Notes: a model not told the origin generated them from the letters alone. DNA of 64,000 nucleotides from Alentia gelatinosa (GCA_950022655.1 OX465588.1:25343525-25407524); one strand, 5' to 3'. Shown: positions 1-13,350, counted from the stretch's first letter. Translations and numbers: made by a program.

Positions 1-703
1 GTTGCAGGTCGAGCAATATTTACAATGCCTGCGCCCGGAGATGGCAGGCAGAGGGCGGGACCAGGGAGCAGATTGTGGCTAGGTATGGATTTTCAGGGTA
101 ATAACTTGAGCGGAATGACGGGTGGAGATTGTAGTCGCGCAGAGCCAATAACAGTAATAACCGGGCGAGGTAATATGAGGTAACACCACCCATTTTATTC
201 CGCTATCCGTGGAACCATTCGTCTAATCCACCATGGTCATGCCTTAAAACTTCCTGATGTTTTCTTTTCTGTGTATCTTTGGTTCACCTCCGGAAATTAA
301 ATCGTGTATTGATATTACCTGCCCTATAGAGGCGGTGAGGCAATGCTAAATCGGAAGGCAAAATTCATTCTGCTAATGACCCCTACGCACAAGAGCTGTA
401 CCTTGATAATATCTACAACCCGAAATTACCCGGTGACCGCTGTTATAAAGGACGTACGCGTATTTCGATGTGTGCACTGGCTCTGATCCCATTCTCTCGC
501 ACACGTACACATGTACCTAGACTTGCTCAAGTCTTTGATTATGAACATTTATTAAATGATTAAACACAATGAGACTAAAGTTCATTAAAGTATGTATCCT
601 TCTCTGACTGGCCCATGAATCTGTAGCGGGGTGTAGGGATAGGGGCGGCGGTGGTGCGGTGGCGCGATAGCGGTAAGATACAGGGACTGAGGCCAGTCTA
701 ACA
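1..703. other. No recognised gene
   Basis: No convincing exon, RNA gene or repeat structure is visible. The stretch near 640-675 is G-rich and CpG-rich but short. Confidence 0.5.
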
Positions 704-890
704 TTTACTATATACCCATGCCGTATATACTGTATATACGCACCATTTCGGCATATGACGTAAAAATACTGTACGGACCAGCGGTTAGTACACCAAAAAT
801 ACGGACCACCTTGCCATACACGTTTATTAAAAAATTGGTTGTTAAGCCAAATAAAATTGATTTTTTTTTAAATTTCGGGTATATAGTAAA
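704..890. mobile_element. Family 1 composite, TIR module
   Basis: The module is bounded by TTTACTATATACCC at 704-717 and its inverse GGGTATATAGTAAA at 877-890. It has no coding capacity and contains short self-complementary runs around the word CGGACC. It directly abuts the palindrome at 891-1042. A second copy lies inverted at 51471-51656. I infer a non-autonomous DNA element, superfamily unknown. Confidence 0.7.
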
Positions 891-1042
891 TATATAACGT
901 CCAACCATGCTTGTACAAGTCACAGAACTCGATAACAATTTACCGTTTGTACGGAACTCGGTATAAATGCCTCGGTCCGTACAAACCGTAAATTACCATC
1001 TCGTTCTGTGAATTGTACAGCATGGTCAGGACGTTCTATATA
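891..1042. repeat. Family 1 composite, palindrome module
   Basis: This is an imperfect palindrome with arms of about 73 nt. The outer arms begin TATATAACGTCC on the left and end in the inverse GGACGTTCTATATA on the right. The inner stem pairs GTTTGTACGGAACTCGG with its complement around a short apex containing TATAAATG. Left and right arms differ at several positions, so it is an old or tolerant palindrome. The copy at 51374-51470 keeps the apex and right arm only. Confidence 0.75.
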
Positions 1043-4000
1043 AGTACCCACCCCGTATTGCAAGTCTGTGAAGCAGGTGACACAGCTGATCACTGGTCTG
1101 TTCGGTCAGTATTTATACAAGCTGTGGGGGACGGCCGCCCTCGAGGCTGTTCAGCAGAGTGAGCCCTCACCCACCGTTCTCCCTCGTTCACCGTGTCATT
1201 CAGCCTACAGCAGACCCGACATCCCTAAGCGGGCTCCGATCCGAATAGCTGAACCCTCCGGGGCCAAATAAGCGCACTTAATGGTACCATATTAGGCAAG
1301 GCGAGCCAGACGTGACCTACGAGAGTACCAAGAGATGGGAACTGACATAGCAGGACACAAGCACTCGACAGGGATGCGCGTCATAATTTTTTTTAATCCA
1401 AAATCGGAAATCAAGTCTTGAGAGAGAAATGATTGGACAGTATCGGGACTGGTAGTATAAAACAAGTTAAGAGCAATGGAGTGTGACAATATATCTCCAA
1501 TGATCAAAAAGTCGGCAATTTGGGACGTTTGATACTACCTTCAGCAACCTATTCCTGTCGGCATTCAGTCATAGTATGGCGGCGGACTTGTAGATATTGG
1601 AGAATTACCATCAGTGTATTTGAAGATCTCGAAATTTCAGTTATCCATAATTCTAAGAAATAAGTACATCTCTAACTTCCATGGATGGAAGTCGGGACTG
1701 CGAAAAAAAATCAACATCATTATAACATCATTTAGGGACAGAATGGCTATGAATCGATATAAAGGAAAACCCTAGATGTTTATTCCACCCCTGTGTAAGC
1801 GGTCACTCTGCGTAAACGGTCACTTTGTCACGGAACTAAGGGTGCCCGCTTACATCCTTATTGCATATTTGAACACTGCGAGTGTTACGGTATATGGAAT
1901 GTCGCTTTTCCGCCATTTGTAGGAAAACCTACATCTCTGTGAACTGAGAAAATGAATGAACGTCTGAAAGAGGGACACGTTAGGAGTGGAATAGATCGTG
2001 AAGAGAGTAGGAGGGAGGGGATAGTAATAGGAGATGTCTAGATTGAAGGAAAATGCCAACTGGCAAGGAGCATAACGTAGACACTATCTGACAACGGGGA
2101 CGGACAGTGATTGAAGCGACGACGTGGAGGATCATGGACGAAATGTAACGGATCATGGACGAAAGGTAACGGATAAAACGTATCGGGTCAAACCCGGCAA
2201 GGTACGCCCGGCCGACCTTACTGGTCAAGTATTATACACACTGGATTAACTATTGAGCTGACTGAATGGTGTGACCCACAGCCGATCTCCTCAACAGAGC
2301 CAAGGCACGCAGGTGGCTGGGCAGCCCGCTTACATAACCGCGCGTGTATTTCAACTGTGGCGACTCAACAGGCCCGCTTACACGCTGCTTTCTGATCAAT
2401 TGGATGCCGATCGTCACTGCTGATCTCAGATTCGTATCGCCCAATTAGCTGCCCAGCCTTGTGATTAGACGGGTAGTGTCGGCCAGGTCCTTTCCTTGCA
2501 GCTCCCGATAAAACATGCTGGTAAATCTAAACAGTTCTTTTTGTATATCATTTCGGAAGGTGTCGGTTTATTCACACTTTAGCTGGTATTTTATGTAGGC
2601 CCTAAGGACTTACCGAATATATCTACACTGAAATTAAGAAAAACGTACCTGTATTTTACATAATTATCCTAGAGAGTGATTTAGGCGGAAAATAAAAGCA
2701 CGAAAATAGAATAGTAATAGGAAGAAATGCATGTTGGTTCAAGGGTATTCCCCTTAAACAAAGGTAAACGAAAAAGAAATCTTAATGGTATGAATATAAT
2801 GAATATTTTTCATGTGGAATTTACTTTCTCAGAGAGACTGGGAAAACATGGATAACACATCATTAGTCTCCATGGAGTAGGTGGGGAGATTTGAACCACT
2901 GTTCATAGGTGTGAATGAGGCCCAATATATTTTCTATTTGTTTTAAACAAGAAAAAGAATGTTATTAACTGAAAATGAAAACAAGGAATTCCTTGGAAAA
3001 AAGGAAAATGCCATCTCTGGTAGATACTATGTGTTTATTGGGTAAAGTATTCTCCCCTAGTCTCCATGAAGAGGTGAACAGTTACTCTCTGTTGAAACAT
3101 GTGACGTTCCCTTCATTTCTGAGCTGGCACCGTGAGTACAAGAATACGTGTTTTGGATACCAGCAGGGAAGACTCTAAATGGCTGGACTTCAACTGGGAG
3201 AAACTTCACTTATAAACTATGATCTAATCAATTATAAAGTAATCTTGACTTGACTAGTAGGGGCGCGAAAATTAACTGTGTACATGTTTAATGAATATCA
3301 GCTTTTTTTATACATGAAGAGTGCGTAGGAGAAAAAGTAGTAATCATGCTAGGTACAAAGCATTGAGAGTCAATCAGTAGGGCTGGTTATACTGGCTAAT
3401 GTACCTCTATGATTCTAGAACAGGAAACACCTGGATCATACCTGTGACAGATTGCACGAGTTCTCCCTGTCAATATCTATCACGGTGAACACCTCATCAA
3501 CATTAATCCAATCAAGTATCCATTAGGATACTCTTATCGTCAATAGGATTGTCAGAGTAGGTTGTGATTCCAACTTGTTTGCTCTCACCAGACCTCAAGA
3601 TTTACGACCTAAAAATACGTGTACTTGATCCATTGCGGCCGTTACACATGATTATGTAAGTGTTTGTCACATCCTGTTACTCTGCTCCCCATTACATCAA
3701 ATGATCACACACGTGTAATCTTATATGATTTTATTATCTACAGTAATTTCTTTTAGGGGCCTCACTGGGAGGCACACACTAAAACCGACCATGCCCTCAT
3801 GTGTTTCACATTTATCTTACAATGCATTTCTTCTAATTTAACGCATATCTAATTACTAATGGTTCAATTTTTTTCGTTCTCGCACGGTGTCCCATGCTCG
3901 TTGGAATTTGTTTTTACTAGTCTAATTGTTTGGTTATCAGGATAACGCAGTGATTCGAGGGATAAACGTCTGAGGCCTACATCATGTTTAGCGTCTACCA

Positions 4001-6290
4001 AAGTGGAACTTCTAGATCTATTTGTGTTATATAACACAAGTCAGAAGCCAACTGACGAGCATACACAGAGTTACCAGGAATTGACTGGTGGACCCAGCAC
4101 TGCTGCCTCTCGAACCAACCCCTAGCTTTGCACTTGAACTCTTAGTGAAGTATTTGATAGGTCCCTGGCGCATCACGGACACCAGCACCAATACTATTTT
4201 AACGATTACATACCGTTACACCGTAAATGTAATACATGTTATTTGAGCTCCTGATCGGGCGGGGCGCTAGCTGTGTTATCATCAATGTCAGAGAGCCAAG
4301 AAAATCTGTGATTCTGACCTTAGTTCCACTTTTTTTTGGTGAGTGGGGAGGGGATTGGTGTTTATTCTGGAGGTGGACTACTAGGACTAGATCGTCTTAT
4401 TTTCAGTAGGAATCGGATCCAGGGTCATTTATATTTGACCAGGTTTGCATATCATAATAATTTTAAAGATGAACTTTCATTCTGAAATTCAGTTTCTGGA
4501 CAAACAGCTAGTGAAGAAAGGGGCAGGGCGGGCAAACTTGAGTCCCCCACACCCACTCTCAAGAGTACCGTAAATTGCTCGTAATAGTTTGGGCACAGCA
4601 TAGCCATAAGAGCAGCAATAACGCTATAGCACTTGCCAAAGTGCATAGACATATAATTATTCTGATTAATGAGTCAAGCTTACACTTACAGAGGTAAAAC
4701 CGATTAGTCTCTTAAAGAAAACTCTATAAACTGACTGTAAAGTTGCGGTGGGCATTATCACCCTAGTCCGAGAGATATCCTCCGAGACGGACCCCAACCA
4801 GGATACAGGCGAGGCCTCCCGGCCTCCCCGCCCCCTCGCCCCGGGAGCCTACCGCGCCAAACACGGGCCCGGGTCCTTCCACCTCCATGTGACCAACCAA
4901 AAGGGACTTGCATCTCAACCTACCTTGATTGGCGACTTGTTTTCAGTGAAATATCATAGAAGTCGGTTAGGTGAGGTTGTAATCGCTCACTCCCAAGTTT
5001 CCACACTGGTAAGATCCATGTGGCCTGTCGGCTAGTCGACTGGCGGGTGTGTGTGCCCGCTCGCAGTCGCAAACACAAACAGTTGGACTGCTCGACGGAC
5101 ATCGATTGGAAACGGTGAAACACACTTGCTGCTGTGCGTACCAGTTACACCGCCAGCGCATCATAGGTGCTGACACCTAGAGGATAAAGGTGTTACTAGA
5201 CTTTGATCTCGTGTGTGGCACATTGGTGGCGGTAGGATGGTAGAAATGCCTGAATCAAACCTTAAGAACACAATATCAGAAGAAACATTACAATATCTAG
5301 CTGGCTTGTCTTTCTTTTCATTTTCCAAGTACAACTTGATAGAGCTTACACGCCTCAAAGGTTAGTCTATGCCCAGACGCAATACGCCTGACGGGTTGAG
5401 CATCGTCAGAGCGTGACGCACCGTATCGGTGAGCGAGTTAAAGGCATATCCTACAATTCATGGTGGCGCCAACTGGTGATTTTTAGATATTGTCAATTAT
5501 TAGTCAAAACTGGTTCGTTCTGATTTTTTCTGATTCCAAATGAATAAATCTAACACTTTGCCAATTCACATTTACTTGATTTACATATGAAATGTACTGA
5601 AAAATATGGTTTTCTTGAATTCTTTCAAAACAAGAATAGTGACCTATGAATTTTTAGACTTTTTAATGTGTAGTACTATACATTTACTATATTCTGTGAT
5701 GGTTTAAGAAAATGATATGGGTTTAACTATGTGAAAAACAACTTTTTAGGATTTCTGTATATTCTACTATAAAATTATCATAATATTGATCTTTAAATTA
5801 GAAACTAGCACGGTTACCCCCGATTTTTAAGTTCTATAGGCCTAACACTTGATGATCATCATATTTAATTTCCAGGAAATTGACATAGGTTTTAATTTTC
5901 AAGACAAATTGTCCAATATGACTTTAAAGTTATAGGCCTATACATTTGTTACATAGTTAAGAAAGGTAGTTAGTGAAAGATTGATTTAATTAATTAATGT
6001 TTTTATTGGGGGGGGGGGGGTATAGCACAAGAGGCACATACCCGAAGTTTATCCAAGAATGTTCTGTTCAGTCGGAAAATTCTGTAAAAACACTTGATTT
6101 TTTTATACCGGGTACTTAAAAGTTTATGATTGATATACACCAATGTGCCATTTTGGCGACGTAAACATGTTTATTGACACTCACATTGACAACTATTTAA
6201 AGGGCAGGGGTACATATTTAGGAGGATACAGTCAAATAGTCCCAGGTGTGCCCCGCTCTAAAAGCTCCTTTAAACACCCGGGGTTGGGAA
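1043..6290. other. Long stretch without a recognised gene
   Basis: It contains a pogo/Tigger-like fragment (1790-1852), two tandem copies of a 23-bp unit with ATCATGGACGAAA (2130-2175), a GC-rich patch (4748-4890) and very AT-rich DNA from 5440 to 6000, followed by a run of G at 6008-6020. The open frames here are short and have no recognisable domains. I see no credible exon. Confidence 0.5.
1790..1852. repeat. pogo/Tigger-like MITE fragment
   Basis: The words GTAAGCGGTCAC and GTGCCCGCTTACA face each other around a short centre. This resembles the ends of the elements at 24467-24552 and 30323-30522. A further pair of CCCGCTTACA words is at 2326-2384. No intact CAGTAGAACC end is present. Confidence 0.4.
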
Positions 6291-6292
6291 TT

Positions 6293-6365
6293 TAGCTCAG
6301 TGGTTATGACATCTCTGCGTACCTGCCTCGAAGGTCTATATGATTTCTGAATCTTTGTAGTTATT
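6293..6365 (+). repeat. tRNA-like SINE head (degenerate)
   Basis: The sequence TTTAGCTCAGTGGTTATGA matches a pol III A box (TRGCNNAGYNGG) at the distance from the 5' end expected for a tRNA. The B box near 6330-6342 is degraded and a cloverleaf cannot be closed. I therefore infer a decayed tRNA-derived SINE and not a functional tRNA. Confidence 0.45.
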
Positions 6366-9300
6366 TCATGCAAATCAGGACGAAGTTGCCAGTCAAAAAT
6401 CTAAAAGAATTGAAAAAGAATTCTACCAGCACATGAATTCCATTGTGACGGCATCACAAAAGGGCACCAGATAGGCAGATTCAAGTCCATATATCACAAT
6501 ATAAATATAAACGGGCATGAGTGTTTAGTATATTTTTGTTTAGTTGAGTTTTGCATTTCTGAAGACCTTTATCTACTGCATTTATTACTACAGGGGCAGT
6601 CCAATTATAGAAGACAACAAACAAGCTAGACATGTCTAGGACTAGCAATAATTCAATGCATTCTTGATGAGCCCCTTGTAATTCTGTCACATTTTGAAAT
6701 TTCCCTTGCTGCATTTGGTCAATTTGTACAATTGGTCAGAAAAAAAGTTCTGAGTACAAGAAAATTTATGCATATATCTAGATGCTTTTGACCAGTGTCA
6801 CGTTTACCGTGGAATTCATGAGAGCTAGGTTTTGATCTCCCAACCTCCATACTAAGAACCAGACTGCTCAATAAAATCCTAATATGCATTGATCACCAGA
6901 GCAAACGCTAGGGTGCACAGCAGATCATGAATATTCATGATGGTGGCCAAAACAACACAGGTCTACGACTCAATGATGAATTGCAGCATCATTTATGGAC
7001 CAGCGAACCTTGCACCATTGTCCAATGGTGGATGATGTCAGGTTCTTGTCTCAGGGCTAGGAGATCAGAAAACTACAGCATTAAATTTTGTTTCCAACAT
7101 GGTTAGAAATAAATCATAAGAGAAAAAGCAGAACTGAGTAAAGACCCTAAAAAAGGAACAGCAGGTTAAAGTGCGCACGAGAATTTCACTCACATAGCAG
7201 TTCAATCTCCATCGATAGGTCTGGTTCTGTCTGTCTCTATGTGGGTGAGCCACTCCAAGTATATCCTGTCCAAATCTTTCATTGAGCGCGGGAAAATCTG
7301 CTCATATAGCACCTAAAGTTTGGAGTGGTAACAAACACTTTCAGCTTGCTGCAAAAAAAACCAAAGCCTTTACTATCCATATACCAACTATAAAGGCCTA
7401 GTAAAATGGTCAAGGGTCCAGTATTCCAGCCTGACCATAATCCATGCCCCACTATTGAACCATGCGTCCAGGACACCCTTCTTAAGGGGACACCCGCAGC
7501 TGGTCTCAAACTTTGTCTGACAAAATTATCTATAAACTCATAAAATATAACTATGAATATAAAAAAAACTAAAAAAAACATAAGAGCCGAAATTGCCCAG
7601 GTCGCATCCATTTTGTTGCTACCGGAAGCCGGGTATCCATTGTTGAGACTTTTTGCAAGGAAAAGTCGCAAGGAAAGTCTCACTGAAAGTCTGAAGGTGT
7701 GCATGGGTAGGCCTAGAGATTTTCGGCAAACCTCGACTGACCCTCGAGCAAAATATGTCTGCGACTTTTCCCGACCCCTGCTGCGTTTATTACACCCCCC
7801 TTGCGATATGTTTCCCAAAAAGTCTCAAGCATATCGCAAGGGAAAAAGTCGCCCAGTGTGCGTTAGGCTTAAAATCGGAGGCCTGGGGAAACGTTGAATG
7901 AGCCAGCTACGCTTATACAAAATAATATGTCTGAATCACCACAATAACATGAGGATGTTTTAAAAGGTAGGGACAGCGAACCACAAGCCAAAAACTAAGG
8001 CCTGTCTTGAGCATAAAAATAACATATAGACTTGCGTTGCAACTAGGGCACTATTAAGGCGTAACTTCATACTTTGTATGCCTTAGGGGAAAAGATGACG
8101 AACTCGAACGAGCTTGATGATATGAAAGACGTTTCTTTTGTTGTTTTGTCATGGACAGCAGTCTACTGACCGTCATGAATGAACAATTACAGTATGCTCA
8201 ATGGGCCTTGTCATACCGTTTCTTCAACGACTAACACTGACGTTTAGCGCCGTAAAAAGGCCGGCGATTATGCCCTGTAACACGGAGAGATGGTTGCAAT
8301 AGTATGGGTTACATACATGAACATGCCACTTAATATTGAAGTGATGACCATTAGATACCATTTGCCGTATACATGTACATGTATATGCCAAACCATACTA
8401 TGTTGGCTGCATGTCTGAACGGGTGTTTTGTCTCTAGCCATTTTATGCTGAAAGATTAGATTCTACTACACACTTGATTGTACACGTATCTCGATATTTT
8501 GAGCTTTATATACATTGAAGAGGTACTTTCTAACAATATCATATAGGATTCATTATAAAGTTACCAAACTGACTGCTACTACAGAAGTATTTTAGCAGTG
8601 TGATTCTTGTCTGTATTAGGCTTTAAAAAATTACATCAAGCCCAAAACTTGGGGGATTTAACCAAAATAAGAGTGGGCTTTGAGGAGGGGGGGGGGGCAA
8701 TTCTCGACACTTTTTTATGGGGGAGGGTGGGGAGGTCAAAGGTTGCATGACTCAACATGGCAAGGGGATGGGTCAAAATTGTCAAAATAGCATGACGTCA
8801 ATTGTGGGCACATCATCTGTGGCCACCAGTAGAAGGTTCAAATTGGTTGTGTCCTTCTAGTGGAATTCAGCGTGTCAAAAATCCATTATGTTATTCTATG
8901 GCTAGAAAATACACTCATCTTGCTTTTAAATGAATTCATTTCCTTCTCCTTCGTTGGAGTTTATGAAAAGCTCAGGCCATGGGTTATTTTCTGTATAATA
9001 GTGCCAGGAAAACTAAATGATCAATCTACCTGCGCGTAGAAGTGGAGTTTTTAAGGCTGTATTCTATTCTAGGGAGTTGGTAGACCGCGACATTCACTGT
9101 ATTTGAGCTTTTATCCTGAATTGAAAGAAACAGCAGCAAAACAAACTTGCTGGCTAAACACCGTGACAGGAGTCACGCCATTTTGGTGGAAAACAGCGTC
9201 CATTGTATCAATTCCTAAGGGGTAGGTGTAAAAGAATGGGATATATATATATATGAGCTTAGAATTGAATAATGAAATAATACAAAAGATATCATCGTGC

Positions 9301-10170
9301 AAATACTTGCTTTTTTATTTAGGATTAAGGCCCGGCCCCACTGAAGCGACGCGAGCACACGTTTTATGGGGCCATAAACAGCTGGCCGGCGGTATTTATG
9401 GCCCCAAGTGGGATGGATCCATCACACTCAATCGCAAGGAAAACCGAGGGTATGCCCCACTGGTGCGATGAAATCATCGCAATGCTTCTCATTCTTCCTC
9501 TGTTCAGGTTACCTTTTTCATTTACATTGAGCTTCGCCCCAGTCAACAGACATTAAACTCTGATGTATTTATTTATAGAATGCTTAAAGAGAGTCAGTAA
9601 TTGAGATACATGTGACAGATTATAGCATTCTAAAGGTGTAAGATCTACGCCTACAGCCACAGCCTGCCGTTTTCACAGCTTTCACACCTTCTGATGCCTG
9701 GCACTTGAGGCCCACAAGGTGCTAATAATTCACTGTAGTATACCCCATGTTTCAATAGTACTTAGAGCCAGCCTGGGTTAGTTAGGAGGGAGGGATTGTA
9801 CAAATGTATATGAATACAATGGGAGACCCTCCATGCGTGTGCGATGAACCACTGCGATGAAAAAGGTTATTTGACTTTCTTGCTATTTGCACACAGTGAA
9901 CTGTAAATTGTTGATCATTCAGTCATGCATCACTCATCACATCTATTCTCACCTAGCCCCCCTTCTCCCACCTACCCCTTTCAGCATACTGTTGATGACA
10001 TTTTGATGTGACAATGAAATTACTCTTATTGTATCGAGGAAGCTCAGAAAAACTTCTGTATTGGAGAGAGAGTAAAATAAACCAAATTAAAAAAAAAAAT
10101 GTGGGAAAAGCGTTGCTCCAGTAATATCATTGATCCAAAGTCTGAACTGTTTGATACATGGCTGCCTCTG
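6366..10170. other. Stretch without a recognised gene
   Basis: Mostly AT-rich unique-looking DNA. A block at 7600-7875 is rich in the word AAGTCGC and short inverted words such as TTGCGATATG (7801) versus CATATCGCAAG (7830), suggesting a decayed DNA element. 9323-9480 contains GGCCCGGCCCCACTG and an inner inverted pair around TTTATGGCCCC, also element-like. G runs occur at 8687 and TA repeats at 9240. Confidence 0.45.
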
Positions 10171-10173
10171 GTT

Positions 10174-10290
10174 TATGGACGCCTTGAGCCCAGGGCGATT
10201 TGAGCCCTGGACGCCTTGAGCCTTTCTGTGGACGCCTTGAGCCTACCCTGTGGACGCTTTGAGCTTACCCTGTTTTGTTGGCCTTGAGTC
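10174..10290 (+). repeat. Minisatellite, TGGACGCCTTGAGCC unit
   Basis: About five diverged copies of a 22-25 bp unit built on TGGACGCCTTGAGCC occur in tandem. Copies degrade toward the 3' end (GGACGCTTTGAGCTT, then GGCCTTGAGTC). Confidence 0.75.
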
Positions 10291-10682
10291 TTTAGGTATA
10301 AAAATTGTGAAAGGTGCACTTATTACCTACTATATCTAAAACGTTAGAATTTCCGACATATCCGCCTGGAGTTGGTCCCGCACATAGAGACAAAGTGAAC
10401 CAGACCAAGGCATGGAGACTGAAGGGCCACGAGAGTGAGATTCTCGTGCAGTTCTAAACTGTAACCTGCTACTCCTTTTTGTATTTCTATACTCAGACAA
10501 ACTTTTTTCTTATGATTCATTTTGAGCCATGCCGAAATCAAAGTTTCGTATTGTAGTTTTCTAATCTACTTTTCTCGTGAGAAACCAATGAGATCTCAAC
10601 TGGTACCCCTTTCGAAACTCCACTGACTCCCCCCACCCATCAACAGCCTAAGTATTTGGCCCCACTATAATACCTGACTTTG

Positions 10683-10748
10683 TGGAGCAGTCAGCAGACC
10701 CTACGGCTGAGAATGCGAAGGTCGGGAGTTCGAACTCCGCTATCGGCA
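10683..10748 (+). repeat. tRNA-like sequence joined to a LINE fragment
   Basis: An A-box-like GAGCAGTCAGCAGACCC is followed about 35 nt later by the B-box-like GGGAGTTCGAACTCC, which also forms a perfect T-arm stem. The spacing resembles a tRNA. It runs directly into a reverse transcriptase fragment at about 10749. I infer a tRNA-derived SINE head; a real tRNA is unlikely because no acceptor stem closes. Confidence 0.5.
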
Positions 10749-11227
10749 TTATTTTAGATCATGGCCTCACTTTCTCGAAACATATGGAAAATTGTATTAA
10801 ACTGGCTGCCCACAAATTGTATGTATTAGGTAAAATTAGGAAGTTTTTGGATAAATTTACGGCAATGACTATCGTCAAATCTCTCATTATGCCATATTTA
10901 GAATATGGAGATGTGTTATGGTAATGGGCCAAGTCGTGTTTGAAGAAATTACAGAGTATCCAAACAAAGGCTCTAAGGATAGCCAATAGAGAGCAACGTA
11001 AAATTTATGATCTTGAGGTACACAAAAATGCAGGTTTTGCCACGCTAGATAAAAGAAGGGAAAGCCACCTGCTGAATTTTATGTACAAAAAACAAAACGA
11101 CACTAACCTAGTTAAAGTTTCGCAATTACAGATGGAGTCTCTACTCTGCTCCAAGCTCTGGTGGTCAGGTGATTTGGGATTATATCTTGAAGTCTTTGAC
11201 AAGGGGGTAGCACAGGTTCTTTCATAG
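10746..11227 (+). pseudogene. Non-LTR retrotransposon reverse transcriptase, C-terminal fragment
   Basis: The translation gives the thumb/C-terminal region typical of CR1/jockey-group reverse transcriptases: a block beginning IILDHGLTFSKHM, then YVLGKIRKFLDKFTA, then PYLEYGDVLW. One in-frame stop (10922-10924) interrupts it. The same frame then continues LKKLQSIQTKALRIANRE and LDKRRESHLLNFMYKK. These match the order of the family's conserved blocks (LGVxLD..LTF..H, KIRxxL, P.L.Y.D..W, L..LQ..A.R). The catalytic YxDD region lies upstream in intact elements and is absent. This is a 5'-truncated dead copy. The part after 11160 no longer resembles the family. Confidence 0.85.
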
Positions 11228-13050
11228 ACAATTACTGACAATTTCTAATAATTCAATTACCCTTATATTTACAGGTTGTACCTTGTATTCCTATGACTGA
11301 GTTCTGACTGCACCTTACTCTTAAGGCATATACCTGGTAGGTCTAGGTTTCATACTCTGGTCTAATGTAGTCGATAGGTCAATTAATATGCTGACAACCT
11401 AATTCGTTATGGAACGAGTAGCAATCCTCCCATAGTGAAAGTTAACTTAGAGGATATAGTATCTTACATTGTATCCTTGTGTAAATGTCATGGCTGCAAG
11501 TAAGCCTGAATAATATCTACCCAGTGATAGGTGGGGCATGGATAGGTGGGTGGCACTCTCCTCCCAGATCTTTCGCGGCGCTAGCGCTTGCTAATCTCTA
11601 CCTCAACCCAATGCCGGTTCCCTGGGTATCCTCTAAGGACAGAATGTGAACCTGCAGTCTGCCACTGATGAAATGTATCACCATACTTCCGGCTTAGGGC
11701 ATAATGGATGATATCACTGCATTCTAAATGTGTTAGTATTTTATGTTTTATGATGACATCCTTAGAGATCTAAGATGTATCTATAAAGAAATGATTGACC
11801 TGAAATTGTTATCTCCTATTCCACCTGATAATCATCTACCCATAACTGTCAAATGGTCAGTGGGTGGTGCTTGATGTCATAATCAGCCAAAATCATCAGG
11901 TGAACATGTGTCAAAAGTCATCTTGCCTCCCTGGCAGAAACCTGTCCTCATTGGTCAGAAACAGGGAACTCTTCCAAGTATAACAGCACTCTCTGCTGTT
12001 ACACTCAACCACTTGTAGCATATACATGTATTGACTTTCCTTGATCTGGACATTCTCCTATTTGCTTGCCTTTTTGATTAGGTGTTTGACTAGTTCAGTG
12101 ATTTGTGTATGCAGCCTTAATACAACAGGATATCCACCGACTACCACTCATTATCATACTTTTCCCAACACTTTTCCAGCATGGGCAAAGTTGCCTCTAA
12201 AGTCTTGGAAAGTTGCCTCAAAAGTCTTGGAATTAGGTGATGCGTGTTCTGTCACACATCTCTGGACAACCCCATGTGATTTTTAGGCTGTGTCACACTA
12301 TTTAATCTACCGGGAGAATTTTGCCCTCACCCTATATACATCACATGGCTACCAAAATGGAAAATGGACTTGTGAGATTTTGACAAGTGAGGGGCTGCGT
12401 GTGAGGGGTCCAGGGGGCTGCCAAGAGCCCCTGCTGGGAGCTAGGGGGATGAATTCTAACATCTTAAACACTTTTTTTTGGGGGGGGGGGGCGTGTATGG
12501 AAGTCTGTGAATCATCAATATAATTTGTCATCTGACTTTTTCATGTAACTTATTATTGAATACCAATATAAAAAAATCTGAAAGTGTTTAATCCTTCCAT
12601 TTCGTGCAAAATCATTAGAAAAACGTGAGGCTGAGAAATGAAGCAGATTCGAGCTTCACGGTTAAAATCCCTGAGGGTCGATAGCCCTGACTTTATTATA
12701 CTCTCTGTGGAATGAAAATGACCCACATCTTCCACAATAGAAAGTAGGGCCTAACTGCTATAAATAATATCAATTCGAGCAGATACATAGTCCTAGGTGG
12801 GGAAATATGCAGTTTGCGACATAACTGTTTTCCTGTAGATTTGTGAAGAGCATGAGCCTGGAAATGGGACGATTATTACACTTCAGTCTGATTAATCTAC
12901 TACATAAACAGTGCCCTCATTTAAGTAATGCACGCAAAGAAAGTATATTTTGATACGCTTTCGCTCGCCCACGCATCTGATGTGTGTTCATGTCCATAGA
13001 TCTGTATGTGTGTAGCACATGTGACTCGTGGTGTACCATATGCTATTAGT
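11228..13050. other. Stretch without a recognised gene
   Basis: The first 200 bp may be a decayed LINE 3' region. A two-copy 21-bp tandem (GTTGCCTCTAAAGTCTTGGA type) lies at 12190-12232, and a run of G at 12479-12491. No exon is supported. Confidence 0.45.
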
Positions 13051-13350
13051 TCACATGTTCTGTTCCTAGGAGGCAGCACTGTATTAAGTGAGAGTCCTCC
13101 CGGGCGAGCGTAGCAGTGTGCACACTCCTCCGGTATCCTGGCCTAGTTGGGAGTCGGCCCCTTCACATCTCATCCACCACACTCACACCTACACACCACC
13201 AGCAGCGCGCCGCCCGCCTACTCCTCAACATGGCAGGCGCGCCCGTGCATCCTCACTCCAACCCAGCAGCGGCGGCCGCCACCACTCACCATAGCGCAGC
13301 CACCCTCCACTGACTGACTGGTTGACGAGGATTCTACGCTGCTGTCAGAG
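13050..13350 (+). other. Putative 5' (first) exon, CpG-rich
   Basis: A GC- and CpG-rich block stands out from AT-rich surroundings and ends in a donor, TCAGAG then GTAGGC at 13351. Its start is not fixed by sequence: no convincing TATA box or initiator is visible, only a weak TATTAAG near 13082. It contains a strong-context ATG (13230, AACATGG) opening a 27-codon frame that is alanine- and histidine-rich and closes at 13313, before the donor. I infer a 5' untranslated exon with an upstream ORF, in a CpG-island promoter region that runs to about 13780. It could also be the first exon of an unrelated gene. Confidence 0.45.

Noticed and set aside
6293..6365. Functional tRNA gene
   Set aside because: The A box is good, but the B box, anticodon arm and acceptor stem cannot be formed.
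7279..7818. The longest open frame in the window (179 codons, minus strand)
   Set aside because: It overlaps an opposite-strand frame and an element-like block with repeated AAGTCGC words. Its composition follows local bias, and I see no domain, splice context or conserved motif.
10174..10290. CRISPR-like array
   Set aside because: The units are contiguous and diverged with no unique spacers of constant length. The genome is animal, so it is a minisatellite.
11660..11690. Hammerhead core (CTGATGAAATG)
   Set aside because: No GAAA box at a usable distance and no stem II.
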